Shown here piece after piece: positions 33,110 through 43,465 of a stretch of 64,000 nt of DNA. Under the pieces are notes generated by a model. That model was given only the letters and a program-made list of their open reading frames with translations, was not told where the DNA came from and did not search any database. The position numbers were made by a program, and so were the translations under genes. Source of the DNA: Stramonita haemastoma (taxonomy: Eukaryota > Mollusca > Gastropoda > Neogastropoda > Muricidae); NCBI GenBank assembly GCA_030674155.1, contig CM060337.1, positions 37,760,952-37,824,951 on the forward strand. Reading direction: 5' to 3'. How positions within the stretch are numbered: position 1 is the first letter of the stretch; each line of letters begins with the position of its first letter.

Positions 33110-33255
33110 GATACTACAAACAAGGACAGTCAAGCTGGTTTTATACTCTGTTTTAATCTGTATATAATAATTGCTTGATTATAATCTGATTTTAAATTTG
33201 ATGAGGTGACAGCCCTGATATGGCCTGTGTGGTTGGTGGGGCTATAAACATAAGC
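33110..33255 (+). mobile_element. I-type LINE 3' tail copy
   Basis: A + strand copy with 'caaggacagtcaagctggttttata' and 'gatgaggtgacagccctgatatggcc'. It has lost the GATTGG tail and ends in 'ggggctataaac'. Confidence 0.75.
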
Positions 33256-33630
33256 ATACCTTAAACATACCTTAAATAATACCTTAAATAATAAACATAC
33301 CTTATCTCCATAACAAAAGGTAAACATGACAACAGGTAAACAAAGGTTCCAGCCTCAGTAAGTGGACTTTGTGTGTGGTTATCTTCAAAACACTGCTCAA
33401 TACATAGTCCTGGGTTTGATGGGCAATCTTTGCACATGAAGGTTGTGTCAGTTCTTTTACCATGTTTTGCACACACTTTGCACTGTTTCTGTCCATGCTG
33501 TCTCTCGCCAGAGGGTGGGGGTGGGACATAAGCTGGGAAGTGCCGCTGGAATAGACACGACACATTTTCATTCTCCCCAGCTTCATGCACATTGGTTCCT
33601 CCAAGAGCAAGATCTTGGATAGCAGAAATT

Positions 33631-34610
33631 TGGAATGACAGAAAGTCCTTTTTTTTTGTTCACTGTTTTTACAGAAAGTCCTTTTTTTTGTTCACTGTTT
33701 TCTGGTACAGGATACAGGCATTCAGCATGCTGACTTGGATGAGATGAGTCATAAGTTTTTGGTACCACCTGTAAGTTTTCTTTGCAGCATTGTAGGGCTG
33801 GATCATCTGGTCTGTTTTGTCGACAGCTCCCATTTTACTGTTGTAGGCAATGGCACATGCAGGTTTTAGTTTCTGCTTTCCTCTCTTGGTCACAAGCTGT
33901 GTGGTTTCATCAGGTGGAGGGCTGGTATGTGACTTTGCTGGATTGCCATTTCACAAACAACAGTTTCTGTGCTCTGAGAAACTGGACAGGCTCAGCCTCA
34001 GTCAACTGGAGCTCCCTCACTTGAGCAGGCACTCTGTTTTGTCGGATTGTTCCACAGCACACTGTCTTTTTGGCATTCAGGTACTGAAAAAGTTTGATAC
34101 CTGAATAGTAGTTATCCATGAACAAATGGTATCCTTTACCAAGAAGTTTGTCCATGAACAGCTCCAGCTTCTCTGTGACTGACAAGTGGGCAGCATCTGC
34201 AGGGACGTTGTTCTCCAGCAAGAAGCCAGGGTCTTGTTTTCCCATGTAGACATGGACTCGGTAAGTATAACCCAAGTCTTCGCACAGTACAAACATCTTG
34301 ATGCCAAAGCGAGCACGCTTGAGGGGAATGTACTGTTTGAAAACCAGGTTTCCCTCCCACAATAGCAGCGACTCATCCACAGCTAGAAATTTGTCTGGTT
34401 TGTACACATCTTCAAATTTGGATTGTAGATGAGTCAGCAAGGGTCTGATCTTATACAGTCTGTCCCTGTCTGGGTGGTCTCTTGGTGGCTCGAGTTTTAA
34501 AATATGACGAGGTGACCAGCCCCGATATGGCCTGTGCGGTTGGCGGGGCTCTAAGCAACATCATTGGATTGGATTGGCTCTTGGTGGCTTAACTGCATTG
34601 TCATTACAAT
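33631..34610. repeat. 979-bp direct repeat, copy 1
   Basis: Identical to 37483-38461 as far as I can read, apart from one T in a homopolymer. All translated frames in the two copies match residue for residue, including the embedded I-LINE tail and its 12-bp target duplication. The repeat starts with TGGAATGA and ends ATTACAAT, immediately adjacent to the left end of the hAT element. Confidence 0.95.
34491..34577 (+). mobile_element. 87-bp I-type LINE tail with 12-bp TSD
   Basis: This very short LINE 3' end (ending GATTGGATTGG) is flanked by CTCTTGGTGGCT at 34479-34490 and 34578-34589. It splits the piggyBac frame. The same insertion is present at 38342-38428 in the second copy of the direct repeat, so it predates the duplication. 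Confidence 0.93.
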
Positions 34611-37482
34611 CAGGGTTCGCGCTAGGATTTTTAAAAACCGGTACTGCGAGTTGCCGTTTCAGAGATATCTTGACGAACTCCCCCAAAATCGGTCCCCAGA
34701 AAATAAAATCCGGTACACGGTACTGTACAAACGAAACTATTCAGTGGGGGGGGGGGGGGGGGGGATCGACAGCAAAACTAAATCTAAATTGAACAAAGAC
34801 CTAGATGAGCGCTAAGCATAGAAACAAGAAAGAAGAATAGGCCTACGCTTAGCACGAGTGAAGTCACACAATGACGTCATGCAACACACGGACACAGACA
34901 GTGACACAGGCGCTAGAAAAAAAATTCCTACCTATTTCCTGCGTGGCTTCATGCCCAAGAAGCGAGTGGCAGCAGCTCGGCAGTCAAAGTCTCTGAGAGA
35001 TTTGCCATGGATGTTGAGTCTCATCAGTCTTGTGACTCGTTCCTCATTCAGTCGGCTCCTGCCCTCTGTCTTCACCATGTTCTGTACACTGAATCCTCTC
35101 TCAGCTGTCACACTAGACACAGGCACAGCTAGGGCAATTTTTGCCAGCATGGCAAAGTCTGGATTCTGTGGAGCCAGGTTTCGGATGGCTATTCTACACG
35201 ACATGGAGAAGCTGTCATCACCACCGTAACCACCGAGGGCCCGCTTGAATTGGTTGAATCCAGCCTGTGCACGAGGGCCATTGATAACAGCAGCAAAGTG
35301 GCGTGTCAGCACTCTCATATCATCAGCTGCATAAACATCCAGGGGGCCGGGGTTTGGAGTGGAGGGAGGGTAGCGCTGTCGGTCAAAAACATTGGCCAGG
35401 GCTGAAACAGTGCTCAGTTGGTCGTCAGGGAAACGGTCAGTGATGGACTGGATCAGCTGCTCCAGAAAATCAGCCCGTGCCTGCCGAAAAGCAGCAGCCC
35501 TGTCACAATGTGTCAGCTTGATGGTCTGAAATACGCCCTCATTCTGGTCTACAGTCATGACAAACTCCTCTTCATTCTGGCCTGGAGCAGTCAACAATTG
35601 CTGCAAGCATGAGATGGTACTCTCTACAGCTGGCCTGATGTCAGACAGGTTTACACATTCTTTCTGAAAAGTCAGGTTCATCCTCTCCATGACAGGAATC
35701 ACGTCAGACAGCATGTATGTCATTGCCACAAATGCATACATGTGGCACTTTTTGCTCAATCCTAGAGCTGCTGCGTTCTTTCGCTGGGCTTCTTCCTCAA
35801 GCTCTACACACAGGGCAGGGAAGATGTGTTTGACTGCATCAACAGCCTTGCCCAGGCTCAGCCAACGCACACTGATGGGGTGTTTCAAACACCTGTATTC
35901 AGTCGTCCCCAGTACATCACTCAGTTCTTTCAAGCGGTGTGTGCGGTCCCCTGATGCCTTGTAGAACTTGAAGAGCTGTTGCAGTGCCAGTCTGTAGTCA
36001 GCCACGGACTGAATTTTTTCTGTGGCGTCCTTGGTAGCCAGGGCAACACGGTGCGCTGCGCAGTGGATGTGAATGAGGGCCGGTTGATGTGCCTGCTTCA
36101 GTCTAACACCCACACCTGTGTGTTTTCCCGTCATGACTGAAGCTCCATCTGACCCCAGACCTGCCAGCTGCCTGTCAGTAATCCCCCACTCCTCCAGCAC
36201 CTCACACAGCTTCTCAAACACACACTCAGCTGTCCCGTTACTGATGGTGTAGTTCCCCAGAAACAAAGAGTCAACAATACCAGTTTCAGACACTGTTCGA
36301 GCATAAACAATTAATTTTTTGTCCAAAGTGCAGTTTAATGTTTCGTCAATGACGATGCCCACAAACTCACTGCCTTGAAGAGTTTTCATTTCGTCTATTG
36401 TCACTTGCTCCAGACATTCTTCCATCTGTGCCACAGAACTGTGATGCGTATATGTAGGGGCGTTTTTCAAGGCAGGAACTCCATTGATTTCCTGGAGCTC
36501 TAGTAGCAGACCATAGGAGTTGGTAGAAATATGTCCCTTCGCCAATGCCAACACTGTTCTAAGCTGTACTTGTAAGCTGTCAATTTCTGAAGCACATGCT
36601 GCCTCAGAAAAAGGCAACACAGATGTCTGTTTTGATGTCGTAGCCACCGCAGCCTTGTGTGAAACAGACTTGGCATGTTCTGCCAAGGCAGAATACTGAA
36701 AGTTCCTTGATCCTCTTGTAAATCCATTCTTTTGTTTGGTCTTGACGCAGTCTGAACAGAACATTGTCTCTTTTTCATCTGTTTGCAGCCATGCAAAGTC
36801 TTGCTTCCATGATTCACGAAAGCTGTCACGCCTCACACGTTTGCTGCTTGCTGTACTTTTTTCAGCCGTTGATGAAACACTGGGCCTACTATCCATTGTA
36901 GGGCTATCAGCAGCACTAGTACAAGGCTGAACCAGAGAAGCATCCAAACTGGCACTAGTGCTATAGCTTTCACTTGCATCTTCTCTGGATCGTTTCGGGG
37001 CTGAGGGTTTTTTAAAGAAAGAAAAAAGCGACCTCTGATTTTTTTCCGCCATTTCGACTCCTCTCTCAAATCAAAGCGTCTCTCCTCTCTCAAACAAAGC
37101 CTCTCTCAAAACGACGCGCGAATTAATAGTCATAGACCCTCTAGGCCCAATATACTTAGTGTGTAGCCACTGTCATGCCGAGAAGAGCGCGAAGCTCTAT
37201 TCTTTCACAGTAAAGCTTGCTGTTCTGGGTGCTAATTAGGTTGGCACCAAAGATGCGAGTTCGTGGGAAGGGGTGGGAAGAGGTGGGTGAGTAAGTTAAC
37301 TGTAAGTACAGGCGCATGACAGATTGTCAGAAAATGTCATTTCAGACTTTTTTTTTAGACGGAAATCTAATCGGTCACAGGCAAACAGAACCGGTACGCG
37401 GTACCGGCTGCTCCGAAAATTTTCGGTATTCCGTGTTTACAATCGGTAAAATACCGGCAATTACCGGTTATCGCGAACCCTG
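34611..37482 (-). mobile_element. intact autonomous hAT element
   Basis: A 2872-bp element with terminal inverted repeats CAGGGTTCGCG...CGCGAACCCTG (the similarity continues imperfectly into the CCGGTA-rich subterminal regions on both sides). It encodes one long uninterrupted transposase on the - strand. Its two flanks are not an 8-bp duplication: left flank ATTACAAT, right flank TGGAATGA. Both lie exactly at the edges of the 979-bp direct repeats. A poly-G tract at 34747-34763 lies in the non-coding 3' part. Confidence 0.93.
34932..37052 (-). CDS. hAT-family transposase, 706 aa, intact
   Basis: A single open frame from MAEKNQRSLFSFFKK to GMKPRRK. Residues 6-13 (QRSLFSFF) fit the PCNA-interacting PIP-box pattern Q-x-x-L-x-x-F-F. 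Residues about 80-150 form a TTF/BED-like zinc-binding region (WLQTDEKETMFCSDCVKTK, then H-x-K...H). The core shows FVGIVIDETLNC (catalytic Asp block), LAGLGSDGASVMTGKHTGVG (second Asp block) and HIHCAAHRVALA (C-x2-H block). The C-terminal hAT dimerisation domain is clear: LAVPVSSVTAERGFSVQNM and RLNEERVTRLMRLNIHG. Length is normal for ZNF862/TTF-type hAT transposases. It cuts and pastes DNA in the nucleus. No stop or frameshift is seen, so it may be active. Confidence 0.93.
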   Translation of the reverse strand: MAEKNQRSLFSFFKKPSAPKRSREDASESYSTSASLDASLVQPCTSAADSPTMDSRPSVSSTAEKSTASSKRVRRDSFRESWKQDFAWLQTDEKETMFCSDCVKTKQKNGFTRGSRNFQYSALAEHAKSVSHKAAVATTSKQTSVLPFSEAACASEIDSLQVQLRTVLALAKGHISTNSYGLLLELQEINGVPALKNAPTYTHHSSVAQMEECLEQVTIDEMKTLQGSEFVGIVIDETLNCTLDKKLIVYARTVSETGIVDSLFLGNYTISNGTAECVFEKLCEVLEEWGITDRQLAGLGSDGASVMTGKHTGVGVRLKQAHQPALIHIHCAAHRVALATKDATEKIQSVADYRLALQQLFKFYKASGDRTHRLKELSDVLGTTEYRCLKHPISVRWLSLGKAVDAVKHIFPALCVELEEEAQRKNAAALGLSKKCHMYAFVAMTYMLSDVIPVMERMNLTFQKECVNLSDIRPAVESTISCLQQLLTAPGQNEEEFVMTVDQNEGVFQTIKLTHCDRAAAFRQARADFLEQLIQSITDRFPDDQLSTVSALANVFDRQRYPPSTPNPGPLDVYAADDMRVLTRHFAAVINGPRAQAGFNQFKRALGGYGGDDSFSMSCRIAIRNLAPQNPDFAMLAKIALAVPVSSVTAERGFSVQNMVKTEGRSRLNEERVTRLMRLNIHGKSLRDFDCRAAATRFLGMKPRRK

Positions 37483-38461
37483 TGGAATGACAGAAAGTCC
37501 TTTTTTTTGTTCACTGTTTTTACAGAAAGTCCTTTTTTTTGTTCACTGTTTTCTGGTACAGGATACAGGCATTCAGCATGCTGACTTGGATGAGATGAGT
37601 CATAAGTTTTTGGTACCACCTGTAAGTTTTCTTTGCAGCATTGTAGGGCTGGATCATCTGGTCTGTTTTGTCGACAGCTCCCATTTTACTGTTGTAGGCA
37701 ATGGCACATGCAGGTTTTAGTTTCTGCTTTCCTCTCTTGGTCACAAGCTGTGTGGTTTCATCAGGTGGAGGGCTGGTATGTGACTTTGCTGGATTGCCAT
37801 TTCACAAACAACAGTTTCTGTGCTCTGAGAAACTGGACAGGCTCAGCCTCAGTCAACTGGAGCTCCCTCACTTGAGCAGGCACTCTGTTTTGTCGGATTG
37901 TTCCACAGCACACTGTCTTTTTGGCATTCAGGTACTGAAAAAGTTTGATACCTGAATAGTAGTTATCCATGAACAAATGGTATCCTTTACCAAGAAGTTT
38001 GTCCATGAACAGCTCCAGCTTCTCTGTGACTGACAAGTGGGCAGCATCTGCAGGGACGTTGTTCTCCAGCAAGAAGCCAGGGTCTTGTTTTCCCATGTAG
38101 ACATGGACTCGGTAAGTATAACCCAAGTCTTCGCACAGTACAAACATCTTGATGCCAAAGCGAGCACGCTTGAGGGGAATGTACTGTTTGAAAACCAGGT
38201 TTCCCTCCCACAATAGCAGCGACTCATCCACAGCTAGAAATTTGTCTGGTTTGTACACATCTTCAAATTTGGATTGTAGATGAGTCAGCAAGGGTCTGAT
38301 CTTATACAGTCTGTCCCTGTCTGGGTGGTCTCTTGGTGGCTCGAGTTTTAAAATATGACGAGGTGACCAGCCCCGATATGGCCTGTGCGGTTGGCGGGGC
38401 TCTAAGCAACATCATTGGATTGGATTGGCTCTTGGTGGCTTAACTGCATTGTCATTACAAT
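37483..38461. repeat. 979-bp direct repeat, copy 2
   Basis: Second copy of 33631-34610, beginning TGGAATGA directly after the hAT right terminus and ending ATTACAAT, after which unique piggyBac sequence continues (GCCAGAAT). This copy keeps the natural connection to the piggyBac N-terminus. Copy 1 keeps the connection to the C-terminus. Confidence 0.95.
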
Positions 38462-38894
38462 GCCAGAATCTCATGAGGTTTTGAAACCGGTTTCTGTTCA
38501 TGACATTGGAACAGACAGGAGTTGAAAGGAGGGGATGTGTCGACCAGTACCTTTCAGTTGTTGGTTTGGTTACAGTCCCCATCAGTATCACCAAACCAAT
38601 GAACTGTTTCATCTCGGCTTCATTTGTGTCATACCATGCAGCTAGGCGTGAGTACTTTGGTATTCCACCAGGTTTCTGTTTTGCTGTGTCTATTGTTTGT
38701 TTGGCATATTTGTTTGTTTCCTCCGCAAGATTTTTTATAATGTCATCAGAAAAAAAACAGTTCAAAATAGCTCAAACATGAATTGTCTGAAGGCTGTATC
38801 TTCAATCCCGAGTCACCAGTTAAAGGAGGACTCTGTGGCACTTCCTTGTTAGGATGCAAGTCTTCACCAACATGAGTTTGTTGACCAAAACTGT

Positions 38895-38998
38895 GCATAG
38901 GTGCACACCTTTAATATATTTTTTTAAATGTGACGAGGTGACAGCCCTGATATGACCTGTGTGGTTGGCAGGGCTCTAAGCAACATCATTGGATTGGA
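38895..38998 (+). mobile_element. I-type LINE tail with imperfect TSD
   Basis: A + strand 3' end ('aaatgtgacgaggtgacagccctgatatg...') finishing GATTGGATT. It is flanked by GACCAAAAC (near 38882 and 39004). It interrupts the piggyBac between its RG-rich N-terminus and the NLAEETN block. Confidence 0.8.
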
Positions 38999-39367
38999 TT
39001 GCTCGACCAAAACCACGTCCCCTCCCTTTCCCCCTTCTGTTCGACACATTTCTCCCTCCACCCGTACCTCTCCCCCTTCCCCTATTAGAACCTCTTACAT
39101 GACCTCTGCCCCTTTCAGACAATGTATTCAGCCAATCTGGTTGATAATCTCTGTCACTGTCACTCTCTGCTTCAATATCAGTGTTGTTGCTTGCGTGGTT
39201 TTCTTCTACAACACTCGACACGCTTTCCGCATCAGAAACATTGTGGACAGCTTCACGAAACAGACTGTCCATCTCACTGTCTTCTTCCGTCATCATCCAT
39301 TGAATCATCGGAGCAATAATAATCTTTTCCTTCATTTCCAGACTCAGACAGTACCATCTGAACAGCT

Positions 39368-42015
39368 TTAACCCTCTTCCATTCGCTTTTCTGACCAAGA
39401 AACTCCTCCTAGTATTCGGAAAATTTCAATCTTTTTCTAGTAAAACACAGTTCCTTAGTAATATACACCACCATATAAAAACTACTGATAGTAGAGTCTT
39501 GAAATTTGACAGGAGTGTTCATAAGTTGTCATAGTTTACTTTGCATCAAAATTTGAGTCCTGCTTATATATGTCATGTTGCTGTCCCCCTTTTTGTCACC
39601 AAATCAAGGTGACAACATGTTCACTTCATGCTGTTAGTAAAATAATATGCTCTAACATGCACATCATGCACTAGTATGAGTCAAAATTGAAAAAAATAGT
39701 GTCCTACCTACAGGCCCTCTGTAGGATTCCACGTCCGGGTAATCCGATTGAATAATACACATCACATGAAGATTGTCACCAAGTCCATTGTCTGGGATTG
39801 TACAGTTTTTCTACACACTAAAGAGAAATAAAAAATACGCAAACACGGTACATTATTCACAAATGTACATATTTACACTGCACAAGTGGCGCACTATACA
39901 CTATCAACATGTAGTATGGGTGTCACACAGCAGGTGTCACTGCCCATTGTCACACCTGTGTCACATGTCACCTCACAGGTGTCACTCTGTGTTCTCCTCT
40001 TGTGCTGGTTGTCCTGCCACATTCTGCTCATGGTAGTCCCTAAAACAGTCCCGATCCCGCTTCTGATGGCACAAGTGCACTTGGCAGAAAGTGCAGATGC
40101 AGGATGACTGCACTGATCCATTTTTGGGTGTGCGCCGCCCAGCGATGGCACATTGGCGACACACTCTCTTGCAGCCTTCCTTCTTCACCAGCTTGTGTTG
40201 GTGGATGCTCTGGTATGCAATGAGAGCTGTTGGTGTCTCCTTACGTTTCACAGCCACCTTTTTTCTGGATGAAAAACCTCCTCTTAGTTGTTCGATGAGG
40301 TCACAACAGAAGGACAGGTGGTCGTAGCTTTTTCTCACAGGTGGATCATGGGGTGACCTCTCCCAGGTGAGAAATGCCTGAATAATACAGAGATTGATCA
40401 TCGAATTGAAAATGTATCTCCACCATTTCTTGTTAGCATGGCCCACTGGATAGTAGGCCAGGTGCTGGTCACACTTGTCCACACCGCCCATGTTCTTGTT
40501 GTAGGCAGTGATGACTGTGGGGGTCTCCTTGCCCTCTGTCACCTGCACACCTGGGGGCTGGTTAGTACTCAACATGAAAATCTGCCGCTTGTCTTTGTAG
40601 ACAGAAACCATCAGTGGGCCTTGTTGTCTCTGCAGCAGATCTCCTCTGTTGGCCAGCTTGGCCCCCTTCACATCATCTGGCAGTCCTCTCCTGTTGTGCA
40701 TGACTGTCGCACAAGCATAAGTGTCCTGGGAGTACAGGTGTTTTAGAAGAGGTACAGATGTAAAAAATCGGTCAAAATATAGGTGCCGATGTTGTTTGAA
40801 GTAGTCAGAGGCCAGTTTGGTGACAAACTTCTTCACCAAGGGTAACACCCGTATTTTGGCGACTGTGTCGACCTGTGTACACATCAAAGTCCACACAGTA
40901 CCCTGTGTCTGCCTCACATATTTGCCACACCTTGATGCCCCACTTAGTTGGCTTTGCTGGCATGTACTGCTTGAAAAACAGTCTTCCTTTGAATCCAATC
41001 ATAGATTCATCGATGCTCAAGTCACGGGATGGATTGCGTCGTGCCTTGAACTGGGCTTTGATGTCATTGAGAAAGGGCCTGATCTTGTAGAGAGGGTCGT
41101 ACTGGGGGCTGTCACGTCCAGGTGTGTCACTTGTGTCTCTCAAATGAAAATACTGATTCAGCTTCAAAAATCTTGTTTTGGGCATGACAGTACTGATCCA
41201 TGAGTGAGAAAACTTGGGGTCAGTGGACCAGTACATATGTATTCTGGACAGACGATTGATTCCCATCATTATCAGTATAGACAGGTAAGCCCTGATCTCC
41301 TCAGGTGTTGTTTCTGTCCACAAAGGATCAGAAGCCACACCTCTAGCAGCGATCTTTTGTTTAGCATACTTATTTGTCTCATCTGCCGCACTACGAAAAA
41401 AAGTTGGGGAAACAAACAGAAAAAAATAATCCAGGGGCTTGGCACTGAGCGGTAGTGTGTGTACAGGGCCTGCAGGCAAATGAAAATCTTTCACTGCCAG
41501 CGCTGTGTGTGCCGCGCGCCACGTCGTCTGCAAATTTAGTAGTGGAATGTTGTCTTCAGGGTCACTTTCTACTGCATAATCCTCATCTATTTCATCCCTT
41601 CCTTCTTCAGTTTCAATTTCAACATCAGATTCTCCATTCTGTTGTCTTTCAATCTCCTCAACTTGACGCATAATTTCGTCAATTTCATCTTCTGGAAAAT
41701 CTTCCCACATTTCATCTTCGTGCTTTGCCGCCATTCTTAACTATGAGAAAATGTGTGAATGAAAATGAGAGACGCTGACCAATTTCTTGAGAATGGAAGG
41801 ATGTGTGGTGCCAGAAATAGTACTGAAAAGCCATTGGGCTATCCTTACTATAGCGGGAAAAGTCATTCATAGTGTGTGTGAACTTGTTCATGCTCACAGC
41901 GTGATGGAAAATACCCACTGGCCGCGAGCGATTCTCGGCATGCTGCGGCACGATGAAATAAATGGGGCCTTTTCCGAAAAGCCCGCTGCGGCATTAGAAA
42001 ATGGGAGAGGGTTAA
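39368..42015 (-). mobile_element. piggyBac element with TTAA ends
   Basis: Bounded by TTAA at 39368-39371 and 42012-42015. The left terminus reads CCCTCTTCCATTCGC and the right terminus, read inward, reads CCCTCTCCCATTTTC, an imperfect inverted repeat. The ends match the MITEs at 2476 and 60140 (CCCTCTTGCATTC). It contains one near-complete transposase. Bases 39400-39980 between the left end and the coding stop are AT-rich, non-coding, with a cluster of 'cacaggtgtcac' words at 39925-39990. Confidence 0.8.
39982..41734 (-). pseudogene. piggyBac transposase, one frameshift
   Basis: Starts MAAKHEDEMWEDFPEDEIDE with an acidic N-terminus, then ADETNKYAKQKIAARG, PKTRFLKLNQYFHLRD, DLSIDESMIGFKGRLFFKQY (first Asp) and KWGIKVWQICEADTGY. 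A frameshift at about 40860 moves it to YFKQHRHLYFDRFFTSVPLL (second Asp) and YNKNMGGVDKCDQHLAYY (third Asp). The end is a cysteine/histidine cluster (CKRVCRQC..., CTFCQVHLCHQ) of the kind that binds the element ends. About 590 residues in all, normal for the family. A single frameshift suggests recent loss of function, or a base-calling error. Confidence 0.9.
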
Positions 42016-43140
42016 AAAACCGCCGTCTAAAACTGACTTTGAATTATTACCTCAAACTGTATTCAGAGTACAACAACCCGGCGTACGATTGCGTCATGAA
42101 TCCCCGGTTTCAGGCCAAGTTCGACAAATCGCCTTCTGCCGCCCTGCCTCTTGGCATTCGGATCCTTCCCCATCTCCAGGAGGCGGGCGTCGATCTGGGG
42201 GTTATTTGTGACCTGCCTAAGTACCCAGAGAAGCCGATGTGGACGATGGAGACCCCGGTGGTTTGTTTCGATCTGGCCGCTCATAGGAAAGACGTCACCA
42301 GCTCCATGGCGTACGGGGCCTTTTTTCGAGAGCTCTGTGCGTCGTATCCGTCCCACACCAGGGTTTTTAAGTCGGAGGAGGGGGTGGCCTGCGCCGCCTA
42401 TTGTCCCGCCATCAAGGAGTCGGCGCTTTCGGAGCGCCTGCCTTCAGATGCGTCGGTGTACACGGCCGAACTGACCGCCCTGGTCTTGTCCCTGCGACTG
42501 ATCAGGCGATCAGGGAGGAAAGACTTCTTGGTCTGTACGGACTCGCTCTCTGCTCTGGAGGCTATCGCTTGCAGGAACGTAAACCATCCTAGGCTTCAGG
42601 AGTTCTACGAGCTGCATACTTCCTTGAGACGGGACGGGTGTGACGTGGTTTTGGTGTGGGTCCCGGGGCACGCAGGCATTCGGGGCAACGAGACGGTTGA
42701 CCGACTCGCCAGGCGCGCCACGGAGCAGGAGGTTTCCGGGTCCATGGTGCCATTCACAGATCTGAAACCTAGGAGTGAGCAATGCGCGCACTCCCTCTGG
42801 CAGGAAGAATGGAACGCTCAGACGGACAACAAGCTTTTTCGGATCCGTCCCAACCTGAAAGAGGTTTTTCCTCTGGGTGTGAAAAACCAAAGGGAGGCGA
42901 CAGTGCTCACCAGGATACACACGGGTCATTCTCACATCACTCACGTTCACTTGCTGAAAGGCGAGGGAACCCCATGGTGCGTGACTTGCGACGTGCGGGT
43001 GACCGTCAGGCATCTGCTCCTGGAGTGTCGGGATGTTCAGGATATTAGGCACAAGCATTTTACCGGGACTCCCTAAAGATCCTCTTTCGGGATGTTCCGC
43101 CGGACACCATTTTTAACTTCCTGAGAGAATCCGGCTTTTT
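42016..43140 (+). pseudogene. LINE ribonuclease H and C-terminal zinc motif
   Basis: The frame reads YLKLYSEYNNPAYDCVMNPR, then an RNase H domain: VYTAELTALVLSLRLI (catalytic Glu), FLVCTDSLSALEAI (catalytic Asp) and VWVPGHAGIRGNETVDRLAR (His and final Asp). The first catalytic Asp block, normally 'TDGSK.EEGV', reads HTRVFKSEEGVACA, as if the TDGS codons had been deleted. A C-x2-C...H-x4-C motif follows (WCVTCDVRVTVRHLLLEC). A frameshift near 43060 leads to the usual C-terminal helix and a stop at about 43154. The upstream open frame from 41787 is only piggyBac end sequence. Confidence 0.88.
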
Positions 43141-43465
43141 TCATCTGATATGAGCGAAAGTGGTATGGTTGGTCTCTAAGGACAAGGTTGTTTTAAGGAA
43201 CCCGGTTTTGGTTTTATCTCGTTTTAAGTGTGATCGATGTGGGTTTTCCCACGATGCGGGGGCCGTCCTGGGATGACCCTTATGGTCGACCGGGACGTCG
43301 ATACAGGCAAGGATGGTTGAGTTGGTTTTATGCCTCGTTTTAAACTGTACATAGTTGCACACTTTTAATACGAGTTTTAATATGTGACGAGGCGATAGCC
43401 CTGATATGGCCTATGTGGTCGGCGGGGCTCAAAGCACCATTATTGGATTGGATTGGACGGTGGAC
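42016..43465 (+). mobile_element. I-type LINE 3' half (RNase H and 3' UTR)
   Basis: A 5'-truncated + strand LINE. Its coding part holds a ribonuclease H domain, and the 3' UTR (about 43150-43465) ends in ATTGGATTGGATTGG. That 3' UTR is the source sequence for all the short 'gatatggcctgtg...gattgg' tails in the window (3482, 7080, 31786, 32098, 33110, 34491, 38342, 38895, 49874, 55505). It interrupts the gag gene of the LTR element to its right. The piggyBac at 39368-42015 abuts its left end. Confidence 0.88.

Larger units (their letters stand above)
33300..39335 (-). pseudogene. piggyBac transposase broken by LINE tails, hAT and duplication
   Basis: In protein order: an acidic and RG-rich N-terminus (39335-39005; RGRGHVRGSNRGRGRG), KNLAEETNKYAKQTID and MNRNRFQNLMRFWHCND (38765-38430), KFLAVDESLLLWEGNLVF (first Asp), GYHLFMDNYYSGIKLF (second Asp), NSKMGAVDKTDQM (third Asp, to 37515), then the zinc-rich C-terminus QCKVCAKHGKRTD and CKDCPSNPGLC (33600-33340). 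The DDD residues are all present. The gene is interrupted by an I-LINE tail at about 38895-38998 and another at 38342-38428. Its 979-bp central part (37483-38461) is repeated at 33631-34610 with a hAT element between the copies. Confidence 0.85.

Noticed and set aside
34611..37482. The 979-bp repeats as LTRs of an element containing the hAT-like gene
   Set aside because: The repeats carry piggyBac coding sequence and a LINE tail, lack TG...CA ends, and the hAT has its own inverted termini between them.
41787..42015. N-terminal extension of the LINE RNase H frame
   Set aside because: These bases are the right end of the piggyBac element. The open frame crosses the TTAA junction by chance.
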